NCBI RefSeq assembly: GCF_036906915.1 | Contig: NZ_JBAKHX010000001.1 | Coordinates: 434,001 to 498,000, forward strand | DNA from: Phytohabitans sp036906915 | GTDB taxonomy: Bacteria > Actinomycetota > Actinomycetes > Mycobacteriales > Micromonosporaceae | Direction: 5' to 3' | DNA length: 64,000 nucleotides | Shown here: positions 52,315 to 60,829 of the stretch, piece after piece | Layout: each line of letters starts with the position of its first letter | How positions within the stretch are numbered: position 1 is the first letter of the stretch | Notes under the pieces: generated by a model | What the model saw: only the letters and a program-made list of their open reading frames with translations | Databases searched by the model: none | Told to the model about the DNA's origin: nothing | Program-made: the position numbers and the translations under genes

Positions 52315-53781
52315 TCAGACCGCCATCCAGATGTTCTTCGGCCGCAGGAACTCCCGTACCCCGGCGAGACCGCCGATCCGCCCGTACCCGCTCTGCTTGG
52401 TGCCGCCGAACGGCGCCGACGGCAGCCCACCCGGCTCGCCGTTGACCCAGACGGTGCCGGCCGTCAACGCCCGGCTGACCCGGTGCGCCCTTCGCAGGTC
52501 GTTGGTGTGCAGGTAGGCGCCCAGGCCGTACCGGGTGTCCTCGGCGAGCCGGAGCGCCTCGGCCTCGTTGCCGAACCGCATGATCGAAACGACCGGCCCG
52601 AAGATCTCCTCCTGCGCCAGCTCGCTGCTGGGGTCGACGTCGGCGAACGCGGTGGGGGCGATGAAGTAGCCGCCGGCCAGGTCGCCGTCGAGCCGGTGTC
52701 CACCATGGACGAGCCGGCCGGACTTGGTGGTCCGGGCCCGGTCGATGACGGCCAGGATCCGGTCGCAGGCGCGGGCCGAGACCACCGGCCCCATGATGGT
52801 GCGCTGGTCGAGCGGGTCACCCACCGCCACCTTCGCCATCCGAGCGGCGATGATGTCGACGACCTCGTCGTAGACGGAGGCGTGCACCAGGACCCGGGTG
52901 CCATTCGCGCAGCCCTGCCCGGACAGCGCCACGGCTCCGGCCATCGCCAGCCGCGCCGCCAGCCGCAGTTCGGCGTCGGGGAAGATGAGGTGTGGCGACT
53001 TGCCGCCCAGCTCCAGCGCCACCGGAGTGAGGTTTCGGGCGGCCGCGGCCAGAACGCTGCGCGCCGTGTCTGCGCCGCCCGTGAAGTGCACCTTGTCGAC
53101 GCCGGGATGCCCGACGAGCGCCTCACCGGCGGCCGGGCCACCGGGAACCACGTTGACCACGCCGGGCGGAAAACCAGCGGCGAGCATCAGCCCGCCGATC
53201 CGCAGCGCCACGAACGGCGCCAGCTCCGGCGGTTTGAGCACCACGGTGTTGCCCGCGGCCAGCGCCGCTCCCAGCATCTGGCCGAGGGACACCAGCGGCC
53301 CGTTCCACGGGATGATGATGGCGACCACGCCGTACGGCTCGTCGAGCGTGTAGTCCAGCGCCCGGACCGGCCAGGTCGTCACGACCTCACCGCCGATCTT
53401 GTCCAGCCAGCCCGCGTTGTAGCGGAAGTAGTCCGCCGCCACCGCCGGCATCTGCCGGGTGAGCTGGCAGGGCAGCCCGATCTCCAGGGTCTGAAGCTGG
53501 CTCAGCGGCTCCGCCTCGGCCTCGATCAGGGCGGCCAGCCGCAGCATCAGGTCACGGCGCTGGTTGGCCGGCATCGCGCGCCACGCCGGCAACGCCTCGC
53601 GGGCCCGCGTCACGGCCAGGCCGACCTCCGTGGCACCGGCGACCACGACGTCCGCGGTCGGCTGGCCGGAGGCCGGATACACGTGGGTGACAGTGCCGCC
53701 GGACGAGGACCCGTGCCAGTCATCGCCGATCAGCAGACCGGCTGGGGGCAGCAGCGACAGCGGGGGCTCGGTGACCGCCAT
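52315..53781 (-). CDS. NAD(P)-dependent aldehyde dehydrogenase
   Basis: 488-aa enzyme with the full family set: IIIPWNGPL (cofactor/oxyanion Asn), KPPELAPF, FTGGADTA, catalytic Glu in LELGGKSPH, catalytic Cys in SGQGCANGTRV, and EEIFGPVVSI. It oxidises an aldehyde to an acid. It lies 27 bp after the FAD oxidase gene, a pairing that could turn an amine into an aldehyde and then an acid; that is inference. Confidence 0.93.
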   Translation of the reverse strand: MAVTEPPLSLLPPAGLLIGDDWHGSSSGGTVTHVYPASGQPTADVVVAGATEVGLAVTRAREALPAWRAMPANQRRDLMLRLAALIEAEAEPLSQLQTLEIGLPCQLTRQMPAVAADYFRYNAGWLDKIGGEVVTTWPVRALDYTLDEPYGVVAIIIPWNGPLVSLGQMLGAALAAGNTVVLKPPELAPFVALRIGGLMLAAGFPPGVVNVVPGGPAAGEALVGHPGVDKVHFTGGADTARSVLAAAARNLTPVALELGGKSPHLIFPDAELRLAARLAMAGAVALSGQGCANGTRVLVHASVYDEVVDIIAARMAKVAVGDPLDQRTIMGPVVSARACDRILAVIDRARTTKSGRLVHGGHRLDGDLAGGYFIAPTAFADVDPSSELAQEEIFGPVVSIMRFGNEAEALRLAEDTRYGLGAYLHTNDLRRAHRVSRALTAGTVWVNGEPGGLPSAPFGGTKQSGYGRIGGLAGVREFLRPKNIWMAV

Positions 53782-53808
53782 GGTGACTCCTCCTCCCCCG
53801 CCGGCCTG

Positions 53809-55281
53809 TCACGCCGCCGCGCCGGCGTGACGCAGGTACCGCAGCAGCGACACCAGGCGTTCGCGATCCGCGTGCGGCCCGGTCAGGTACATCAGGATCT
53901 CCGGACCGAGCCCCACGCCGGCCGGCATCATCTGGCAGACCGCGCTCGCCTGTGTGCGGAACAGGTCGCCCAGCGTGGCCGCGGTGACCTCGGGCGGCGA
54001 CACCGCGCGCGCCTCGAACCACCCGGCCATCATGTGCAGCGCGAACTCGTCGGCCGAGCCGTCCGGGCTCCACGTCCAGATCGGCGAGCGGTCCGGCGCG
54101 AACGGCATGTCCAGCGTCCCGCCGGTGCCGAGCACCTCGCCCGCGACGTGCTCGGCGAGCACCGGCGCGCAGTGGAACCCGTCGCGGTAGGTCCCGGTTA
54201 GCAGGTAGAGGCCGGCTACCGAGGTCCAGCCGACGGCCGGGAAGCCGTCGAGCGTGACCGGGCGGTTGCCGGTGCGCCACTCGACCACCTTGTGGAAGCA
54301 GATCCGCTCGTCGAGTTGCTGCATGGCGCACTCGCTGAGGAACCGGCCCATGCCGACGTCTGCCTCCAGCTGCGGTTCCTCGTAGAGGATGTTGGTGGCG
54401 CCGAGGTACTCCCGGCCGTCACCGAACGGCACCAGGTGCAAGCCGCACGAGCCCGAACGGTTGGGCGAGCGGACCACGCTGGTGAACCCTTCGCCCCGCT
54501 CGCGCCGACCGACGAACGCCACGCCGGCGCCGGCGAACATCGGCAGCAGTTCGTCCCGGCCCAGAACCGGCCGGACCAGGTCGGCGCTGCGCACGCCGGC
54601 GGCGACGACGACGGTGCCCGCCGACAACACGGTGCCGTCGGCGAGGCGCACGCCGGTCACCCGGCCGTCGGCGACCTCCAGCGACCGCACCTCGCCGGGC
54701 ACCAGCCGCGCGCCGGCCCGCTCGACGCTGGTCTCCATGAGGGACAGCACCTGGTTGCCGTCGACGGCGCCCTCGTTCGGCAGGTGCACCACGCGCAGCG
54801 CGCGGGCGTCGGTGCGTGGCTGGTAGGACCGGATGTCGCCTGGCTCAGCCTCGGACCACGGCTCGCCCATCTCGTCCATCGCCGAAAGCATCGCGGCGAA
54901 GTTCAGCGAGTCCAGCTCACCGCCGCACGCGTTGAGGATGACGAAAGTGTCGGCGACCGCGCGGAGGCTCTCGCCTCGCTCGGTCGCGAGGTGCCGCAGC
55001 CGCTCCAGCACCTCCGGCCACCGCTTGTGCGCCGCGAGGCTGATGCCGAACTTGGCCCGGCCGGCGGGCGTGCGCAGCGTGTCCTTGGTGACCTCGCCGA
55101 AGCACCCGAGCATCGCGCCGGCCGCCTTGCTGGCGCCGCCGGGCCGGCCGGGTGCCCCGACGACGGTCACTTTGCCGGCTCCGCGCGCCGCCAGCTCCTC
55201 GGCGAGGAACAGCCCGAGTGCGCCATTGCCGACGACGAGCACGTCAACGTTTGCAGTATCTGACCCTGGTGGAGAAACCAC
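53809..55281 (-). CDS. FAD-dependent amino-acid/amine oxidase (DAO/glycine-oxidase family)
   Basis: About 490 aa. It begins with an FAD-binding VDVLVVGNGALGLFLAEEL and ends with the second FAD segment NRPVTLDGFPAVGWT…GLYLLTGTYRDGFHCAP. The order is that of the DAO superfamily (ThiO, sarcosine and D-amino acid oxidases). The start is GTG 55281 by Shine-Dalgarno-like GACGGGGGC; ATG 55332 is an alternative but starts almost inside the regulatory element. It forms an operon with the aldehyde dehydrogenase. A C-terminal 90 residues beyond the family core are not recognised. Confidence 0.85.
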   Translation of the reverse strand: MVSPPGSDTANVDVLVVGNGALGLFLAEELAARGAGKVTVVGAPGRPGGASKAAGAMLGCFGEVTKDTLRTPAGRAKFGISLAAHKRWPEVLERLRHLATERGESLRAVADTFVILNACGGELDSLNFAAMLSAMDEMGEPWSEAEPGDIRSYQPRTDARALRVVHLPNEGAVDGNQVLSLMETSVERAGARLVPGEVRSLEVADGRVTGVRLADGTVLSAGTVVVAAGVRSADLVRPVLGRDELLPMFAGAGVAFVGRRERGEGFTSVVRSPNRSGSCGLHLVPFGDGREYLGATNILYEEPQLEADVGMGRFLSECAMQQLDERICFHKVVEWRTGNRPVTLDGFPAVGWTSVAGLYLLTGTYRDGFHCAPVLAEHVAGEVLGTGGTLDMPFAPDRSPIWTWSPDGSADEFALHMMAGWFEARAVSPPEVTAATLGDLFRTQASAVCQMMPAGVGLGPEILMYLTGPHADRERLVSLLRYLRHAGAAA

Positions 55282-55341
55282 GCCCCCGTCCGCCTCTCTC
55301 GTTGGAGTGGACGCCCTTAACGTCCGTGGCATCGTCTCATA

Positions 55342-55387
55342 GAAAGCACATCGTCGCTAGGCAATGGACACTCTTATGGTGCTTTCA
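55342..55387. promoter_or_regulatory. Inverted pair of cluster-wide elements
   Basis: GAAAGCACATCGTCGCTAGG (55342-55361) faces ATGGTGCTTTC (55376-55386), the reverse complement of GAAAGCACCAT. Together they form a widely spaced inverted repeat over the end of the GT2 gene and the gap before the FAD oxidase. It could be an operator pair or, as RNA, a stem. Confidence 0.5.
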
Positions 55388-56649
55388 GGTTCCGGGTCGG
55401 TGAAGGCGACACGGACGTGGCGGCCGACGCGCCGCGCCTCGGCCGCCACCCGGTCGCCCCAGCGGTCCCACACGCCGCGCAGGCGTGACGTGACCACCAC
55501 GAGGTCCACGCACTGGTCGGGCAGCCCGGTGGACAGCCCGATGGCGTGGATGGCGCGGTGGGCGCCGCCGGCAGCCGCGCGGGCGAGCAACTCCGCGTCG
55601 AAGTCGACCAGCACAGAGGGCGGCCAGCCAGCGGGCACCCCGCCCCCACAGCCGAGCACCGCGACCCGCCCGGCCGCGCGCGCGTCGGCCGCGAGCCCGG
55701 CGAGTTCGGCGGTGACGTCCAGATTTCTGGCACGCTCCTGCCACCCGCACAGCACCGCGTGCTCGCGCTCGAAGTCCGTGACCGGTGAGCGGGTCCGCAG
55801 GATGGCGTACAACTCCACGTCGGGGTGGCGGTGCTTGGCCAGGAACCGGTTCAGGTTACGGCCACTGCCGTGCGAGTTCGCGACCAGCACCGGCCGCGGG
55901 GTCGGCCACTCGATCCCCCACGCGCGGCGGGCGACGGCCAGCCGCAGACCGTACCGGAACAGGCGGTATCCCAGCTCCATGTACTCGTAGCCCCAACCGC
56001 GGAAGTCCTCGTCGAATCCACCAACCGCCCAGAAGGCCCGCGCCGGCACGGAGGCGTTCATCGCCCAGAAGTTGATCCAGGGTGCGGCCAGTTTCCCCAG
56101 ATCCCAGCCGTACGCCTCGAAGGCGTCGTGCCGCAGGTCCAACCCGCGTGGGCCGTCGCCTATGTCCGCGGCCACCTCCTCCGGCGTCCGGCTGCGCAGC
56201 AGCTCCGCCAGGCCCGGAAACGGCTTGAGCTTGTAGGTGCCATAGCAGTAGCCGAGCACGGCCCCGCCCGGCTCGCGGGCGTGGGCGGCGAGGTGCTCGG
56301 CCACGAGATCCCGCCCGGCGATCACACCCGTGTCGAGAAACAGCAGCAGCGGGGCGCGCGCCAGCCGGGCTCCGGCATTGCGGACCCGCGATACGCAGTA
56401 GCCGTTCGTGGCCACGCCGGCCTCGTCGCGTTCCAGCCGGGTGTACGCCAGCCGCAGGCGGTCGCGGAACTCGGTGACCACCTCGTGGGTCGGATCCGAC
56501 GACCCGTCATCCACGACGAGCACCTCGTAGGAGTCCGGACGGAGGGTCTGCCGGACGAGCGCCCGGAGCGTGTGTCGCAGCTCGTCGCAGGCGTTGTACG
56601 TCGGAATCACGATGGACACCGCGGGCTCCACGATAGTGTTTTTGGTCAT
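55357..56649 (-). CDS. GT2 glycosyltransferase with extra C-terminal Rossmann-like domain
   Basis: 430 aa from ATG 56649 (GAGGAG upstream). Residues about 10-290 form a GT-A domain: VSIVIPTYNACDELRHTL, VVDDGSSDPTHEVV, FLDTGVIAGRDL (the DxD position reads D-T-G) and GGFDEDFRGWGYEYMELGYRL. Residues about 320-430 are a second domain with VAVLGCGGGVPAGWP, VLVDFDAELLARA and CVDLVVVTSRL, which looks like a small SAM-methyltransferase or other Rossmann fold. The fusion is unusual. It lies just upstream of the FAD oxidase on the same strand and is divergent from a P450. Confidence 0.8.
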   Translation of the reverse strand: MTKNTIVEPAVSIVIPTYNACDELRHTLRALVRQTLRPDSYEVLVVDDGSSDPTHEVVTEFRDRLRLAYTRLERDEAGVATNGYCVSRVRNAGARLARAPLLLFLDTGVIAGRDLVAEHLAAHAREPGGAVLGYCYGTYKLKPFPGLAELLRSRTPEEVAADIGDGPRGLDLRHDAFEAYGWDLGKLAAPWINFWAMNASVPARAFWAVGGFDEDFRGWGYEYMELGYRLFRYGLRLAVARRAWGIEWPTPRPVLVANSHGSGRNLNRFLAKHRHPDVELYAILRTRSPVTDFEREHAVLCGWQERARNLDVTAELAGLAADARAAGRVAVLGCGGGVPAGWPPSVLVDFDAELLARAAAGGAHRAIHAIGLSTGLPDQCVDLVVVTSRLRGVWDRWGDRVAAEARRVGRHVRVAFTDPEPESTIRVSIA

Positions 56650-56667
56650 GCTGACTCCTCGCCGATT

Positions 56668-56746
56668 GCCATGATGGCGCATGTTCTACCCGATGGGCCT
56701 TGCGCGGGACGGCTGAGAAATACAACATTACCCATGGCGGGTAATG
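56668..56746. promoter_or_regulatory. P450 / GT2 divergent promoter with strong inverted repeat
   Basis: CATTACCC-ATGGC-GGGTAATG (56726-56746) is a perfect 8-bp-arm inverted repeat ending 29 bp before the P450 start. GAAATACAACATTACC (56717-56732) overlaps its left arm and resembles the GAAAAACAACACT at 20442. GCCATGATGGC (56668-56678) is a variant of the CACCATGATGGTG dyad. Confidence 0.55.
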
Positions 56747-56774
56747 CGGCACCGGCCGGCGGGAGGGCACCACA

Positions 56775-57983
56775 GTGACCTTGGTGGACAGTGAGACGGC
56801 GCGGCCGTTCGATCCCACCGATCCGCAGGTGGTGGCCGACCCCTATCCGACATACGAGCGGCTGCGCGCCGCCGGGCCGGTGGTTCGCGCCTCGGACCCG
56901 GGCGTGTGGGCGGTGTCGCGATACGACGACGTGGCCCGACTGGCCCGCGATCCCCGGCTGCGCAACGAATTCCCGCCGCGGTACCACCACTACTCGGTGG
57001 GCGAGGGCGAGGCGGCGGCGTTCCTGCAGCGCATCGTGCTCAACCGGGATCCGCCCGAGCACACCCGGCTGCGCCGCCTGATGGCACGGGGGCTCAGCCC
57101 GAGCGCGGTCGGGCGGCTCCGCGAGCACGTCACCCGGGTCGTCGACGAGCTGCTCGATCCGGCCCTGGACAGCGGGGAGGTCGACCTGGCGTCCGGGGTG
57201 GCGCTCCCGCTGCCGGTCATGGTGGTGTGCGAGATGCTCGGCGTCGCCGACGCCGACCGCGACGAGACGAGCCGCCGGGCGGCCACCCTGGTCCACCTGC
57301 TCGGCATGATCCGGCCCACGCCGCAGCAGCTCGCCGAGAGCGGCGCCGCGCTCGCCTGGCTGCGTGACTACCTCGGCGGGCTGATCCGCCAGTACCGCCG
57401 CCGCCCGCAGCCCAACGAGCTGTCCGCGATGGTCGGCGCGGCCGACCCGGCGCTGTCCGAGGAGGAGATCGTCGACAACGCGGTCTTTCTGCTGCTGGCC
57501 GGCTTCGAAACCACGATGGGCTTCGTTACCAACGGACTGGCCGCCCTGCTGGACCGCCCCGAGGCGGTGGCGCGGTTGCGCGCGGAGCCGGGTCTGCTGC
57601 CGAGCACGGTCGAGGAGCTGCTCCGGTTCGACCCCTCCGTGCAGTGGGTCGCGCGGTACGTGGCCGAGCCGCTGCGGGTGGGCGGCACGCTGCTGCGCCG
57701 CAACCGCGTGGTGTTGCTGCTGTTGGCCTCGGCCAACCGGGACGGCCGGCGCTTCGCGGACCCGGACCGGCTGGACGTGGGCCGGCACCCGAACCCCCAT
57801 CTCACCTTCGGCGGCGGGGCGCACCACTGCATGGGCGCCGGGTTGGCTCGCCTGGAGGGCCAGGTGTTGTTGCAACGGCTACTCGCCCGGACCACCGCAC
57901 TGGAGATCGGCGGCCGATCCCGGCGGCGCCACCCGAGCCTTCGCACCTTCGACCGGCTCGTCCTCCACCTGCAACCGGCCTGA
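56775..57983 (+). CDS. Cytochrome P450
   Basis: 402-aa P450 from GTG 56775 (GGGAGG upstream). The I-helix LLLAGFETTMGFV is canonical, EELLRFD is the ExxR region, and the haem loop is FGGGAHHCMGAGLARLE. It stands alone on the plus strand. Its last 105 bp overlap, tail to tail, with the O-methyltransferase gene on the other strand. Fourth P450 of the cluster; the target is unknown. Confidence 0.92.
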   Translation: MTLVDSETARPFDPTDPQVVADPYPTYERLRAAGPVVRASDPGVWAVSRYDDVARLARDPRLRNEFPPRYHHYSVGEGEAAAFLQRIVLNRDPPEHTRLRRLMARGLSPSAVGRLREHVTRVVDELLDPALDSGEVDLASGVALPLPVMVVCEMLGVADADRDETSRRAATLVHLLGMIRPTPQQLAESGAALAWLRDYLGGLIRQYRRRPQPNELSAMVGAADPALSEEEIVDNAVFLLLAGFETTMGFVTNGLAALLDRPEAVARLRAEPGLLPSTVEELLRFDPSVQWVARYVAEPLRVGGTLLRRNRVVLLLLASANRDGRRFADPDRLDVGRHPNPHLTFGGGAHHCMGAGLARLEGQVLLQRLLARTTALEIGGRSRRRHPSLRTFDRLVLHLQPA

Positions 57984-58988
57984 CACGCGCGGGCGGGCCT
58001 CAAGCACGGCCAGGGTGGCGGTGGGTACCGCCGCTACCAGATCGAGGTCGGCCGCCGCGAGCAGCGCGGTCAGCTGGTCCAGGTCTCGGTCCGGGCCGCC
58101 GACCAGTACGAGCGAATGCAGGTCCAGCAGCTTGCCCACGTGGTACTCGTCGCCCGGCGGCAGCAGCGCCTCCAGCACGATGAGCCGGCTGTGCGGGTGC
58201 ATCGCCGCCCGGACCACCCGTAGGATTCGCACCGCCCGCTGGTCATCCCAGTCGTGCAGGATCGTCTTGAGCAGGTACGTGTCATGCCCCGCCGGCACGC
58301 TCTGGAAGGCATCGCCGGCCACCACCTCGCAGCGGTCCGCGACGCCCCGCTCCGCCAGCGGCGCGAACGCCCGGGCCACCACATGGGGCCGGTCGAACAG
58401 CACGCCGCGCAGGCTCCGGTAGCGCGCCAGCAGCCCGGCCAGGAAGGTTCCGGTGCCGCCGGCGACGTCGACCACGGTGCCGCAGCGGGCCCACTGGTAC
58501 GCGGTGAGCAGCGTGCGCAGCACCAGCCGGTTCTGGGCCTCCACCGACCGGTCCACGCGCGCGCTGTCCTCCGGTACGGCGGCCAGGTGCGCGTAGTAGT
58601 CACGGCCGTGGACTCGCGCAAACGCCGCCTCGCCGGTGCGCAGGGTGTGCTCCAGGGCCGCCCACGCGGTGAGGTCGGCCGGAATGAGTGGATAGGCGTT
58701 TCGCATCGAGAGGGGGTGGTCGGCGCGCAACAGCTGGCCGACCTCTGTCAGTGCGAACACGCCCGGGTCGACCTCGGTGAAGATTCCGCGGCAGGCGAGG
58801 GCGCGCATCGCGCGTACCAGGGCGCCGGGATGCGCGCCGACGGCCTCCGCGACCTCCCGGCCGGCTCGTGGCCCGGCGGCGAGCGCGTCGGCCACACCCA
58901 GCTCGCACATCGCCCGGATGGTCAGCGGCACGGTGTAGTCGGCGAGTTCCTGGAGGCGGACGATGTTGTCGTACAGCCTGGAGGCCAC
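57879..58988 (-). CDS. O-methyltransferase (plant-type fold, copy 2)
   Basis: 369 aa from GTG 58988, 2 bp after the FMN-reductase stop. It has the same architecture as the enzyme at 32257-33273, with RLQELADYTVPLTIRAM, YPLIPADLTAW, motif I VVDVAGGTGTFLAGLL and a DWDDQRAVRIL region. Compared with that paralogue it has about 30 extra C-terminal residues, encoded where it runs antisense through the end of the P450 gene. The core ends near TLAVLEARP, so the extension is probably non-functional read-through. Likely methylates a hydroxyl of the product. Confidence 0.88.
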   Translation of the reverse strand: MASRLYDNIVRLQELADYTVPLTIRAMCELGVADALAAGPRAGREVAEAVGAHPGALVRAMRALACRGIFTEVDPGVFALTEVGQLLRADHPLSMRNAYPLIPADLTAWAALEHTLRTGEAAFARVHGRDYYAHLAAVPEDSARVDRSVEAQNRLVLRTLLTAYQWARCGTVVDVAGGTGTFLAGLLARYRSLRGVLFDRPHVVARAFAPLAERGVADRCEVVAGDAFQSVPAGHDTYLLKTILHDWDDQRAVRILRVVRAAMHPHSRLIVLEALLPPGDEYHVGKLLDLHSLVLVGGPDRDLDQLTALLAAADLDLVAAVPTATLAVLEARPRVSGRLQVEDEPVEGAKARVAPPGSAADLQCGGPGE

Positions 58989-58990
58989 GG

Positions 58991-59533
58991 TCAGCCCTCG
59001 CCCGGACCGAGCAGCGCCGCGAGCGTGGGTATGGCCGATACCGACCACTTCGCGAACACCTCGTCGATCACTTCGAACTCCGCCTCCAGCACGGACAGTC
59101 CGGGCGTTGGCACGACCGCGCCCAGCTCCATGAGCACCGGACGCAGGTAGGTGTCCACGGCGTACCGGTGGCCCGCCGAGGCCGCCGTCATCACCGGCAC
59201 GGCGACCGCGCCGGACAGCCCGCGCGGCGGCAGCACGTCCAGGAACACCTTGAGCAGGCCGGCGTAGCTGGCCTTGAAGGTCGGGCTGGCGACCACGAGC
59301 AGCCCGGCCGCGCGTACCAAGCCGAGGGCGTCGTCGACGGCGGCTCGATCGCCGCTGGGATCGAGCAGGTGGCGGGCCAGGACGGACAGGTCCACCACAC
59401 CGGCGTCCGCCACCGCCGCGCCGTGCCGGTGCAGCGCTTGCCGCAGCGCGTCCGCCACGCGCACCGCCGCCGCGGCCGTGCGCGAGCCGACCTTGGGGTT
59501 TCCGATCAGCACCACCGAGCGCATCGCGGTCAC
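58991..59533 (-). CDS. NAD(P)H-dependent FMN reductase (SsuE/MsuE-like)
   Basis: 180-aa flavodoxin-fold reductase: VVLIGNPKVGSRTAAAA as the FMN phosphate loop, and VVASPTFKASYAGLLKVFLD, the family signature following the PxY/F turn. GTG 59533 overlaps the LLM stop (GTGA). It supplies reduced FMN to the LLM monooxygenase encoded before it, and probably to the NtaA-type one and the DszC-like enzyme as well. Confidence 0.9.
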   Translation of the reverse strand: MTAMRSVVLIGNPKVGSRTAAAAVRVADALRQALHRHGAAVADAGVVDLSVLARHLLDPSGDRAAVDDALGLVRAAGLLVVASPTFKASYAGLLKVFLDVLPPRGLSGAVAVPVMTAASAGHRYAVDTYLRPVLMELGAVVPTPGLSVLEAEFEVIDEVFAKWSVSAIPTLAALLGPGEG

Positions 59534-60627
59534 CCCGCCACGAGCGACGACGAACGGGCAAGCAGCGGCATGACACCTTCCCCGAACCAGTACGCCTCCT
59601 CCAGGTGCGGCTGACCGGAGAGGATCAGGTGCTCGACGCCGAGAGCGCTGAGCTCCTCGATGCGCTCGGCCACCTGCTCATGGCTGCCGACCAGGGCCGC
59701 ACCCGCTCCCGGGCGCAGCAGTCCGTAGCCGGCCCAGATGTTCGGATACACCTCCAGGCGGTCGGCGCGACCACCGTGCAGGGCGGCCATCCGCCGCTGC
59801 CCCTCCGACTCCGTGGCCTGGAACCGCCGCTGCGCCGCGGCGACCATGCCGGGATCCATGCCGGCCAGCAGCCGGTCCGCCTCGGCCCACGCCTCCGCGG
59901 CGGTGTCCCTGGCGATGACGTGGAATCGCGTGCCGAAGCTGATCTGCCGCCCCTGCTCGGCCGCCTGCTCGCGCACCGCGCGCAGTAACGGCGCCATCCG
60001 GTCCGGTGGCTCGCCCCACGCCAGGTAGACGTCGACGTGCCGGGCGGCGACCCGCTGCGCCGCGGCCGACGACCCGCCCAGGAACAGGGCCGGTGGCGGC
60101 GCCGGTCGGGCCACCCGGGCGCCGGCGACCCGGTAGTGCTCGCCGGTGAAGTCGAACGGGTCGCCGCTCCAGGCGCCGCGCAGCACGCTGAGAAACTCGT
60201 CGGCGCGCTCGTAGCGCCGGTCGTGGTCCAGCCAGTCCCCGTACCGCCGCTGCTCGTCCGGGTCGCTGCCGGTCACGACGTTGAGCAGCATCCGGTTACC
60301 GGTGATCCGCTGGGCGGTGGCGGCCATCTGGGCCACCAGCGGGGGCGAGACCAGCCCCGGCCGCAGCGCGACCATGAATTTGAGGCGGCTGGTCTGGGCC
60401 GCCAGGGCCGCGGAAACCAGCCACGCGTCCTCACAGAACAACCCGGCCGGCACCAGCGCGCCCGCGAAACCTAGGCGGTCCGCCGCTGCGGCGACCTGCG
60501 CCAGGTAGCCGATGTCAGGCTCCCGGCGGGAGGCGCGAGCGGCGTGCTGTGCGCCGTCGCCGGCGACCCGGGCGATGGCGCGCCCGTCCCCGTGCGAGGG
60601 AAGGAACCAGTACAGCAGCAGCGGCAC
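59530..60627 (-). CDS. LLM-class FMN monooxygenase (alkanesulfonate monooxygenase SsuD-like)
   Basis: 365 aa from GTG 60627 with AAGGAGG upstream. YWFLPSHGDGRAIA, YLAQVAAAADRLGFAGALVPAG, NVVTGSDPDEQRRYGDWLDHDRRYERADEFL and FLGGSSAAAQRVAARHVDVYLAWGEPP closely follow SsuD, which releases sulfite from alkanesulfonates with FMNH2. Coupled to an FMN reductase it forms a complete two-component system. It may supply sulfur for cysteine or act on the product. Confidence 0.9.
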   Translation of the reverse strand: MPLLLYWFLPSHGDGRAIARVAGDGAQHAARASRREPDIGYLAQVAAAADRLGFAGALVPAGLFCEDAWLVSAALAAQTSRLKFMVALRPGLVSPPLVAQMAATAQRITGNRMLLNVVTGSDPDEQRRYGDWLDHDRRYERADEFLSVLRGAWSGDPFDFTGEHYRVAGARVARPAPPPALFLGGSSAAAQRVAARHVDVYLAWGEPPDRMAPLLRAVREQAAEQGRQISFGTRFHVIARDTAAEAWAEADRLLAGMDPGMVAAAQRRFQATESEGQRRMAALHGGRADRLEVYPNIWAGYGLLRPGAGAALVGSHEQVAERIEELSALGVEHLILSGQPHLEEAYWFGEGVMPLLARSSSLVAG

Positions 60628-60653
60628 CTGCGGCCTCCTTCGGTGTCCGCGGC

Positions 60654-60715
60654 GAAAATCACCATAGCGTGTCGAGCGCGCGACGCGGCACGCGAAAACA
60701 CACCATCACCGTCAC
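60654..60715. promoter_or_regulatory. Two direct copies of the GAAAnnCACCAT element
   Basis: GAAAATCACCATAGCGTGTC (60654-60673) and GAAAACACACCATCACCGTC (60694-60713) are spaced 40 bp apart on the same strand, in the 202-bp divergent gap between the SsuD-like and GH31 genes. The rest of the gap shows no gene. Confidence 0.55.
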
Positions 60716-60829
60716 AGGAGTGTCCGCATCTGTCAACCTCACACATTGACTCCCAGCCGCTGGAAAGCCAGACTGGCCGTGCGGCGCGTGAACCGTGCGA
60801 CCGAATACGCCATACGGGGGAGGCGCTCG

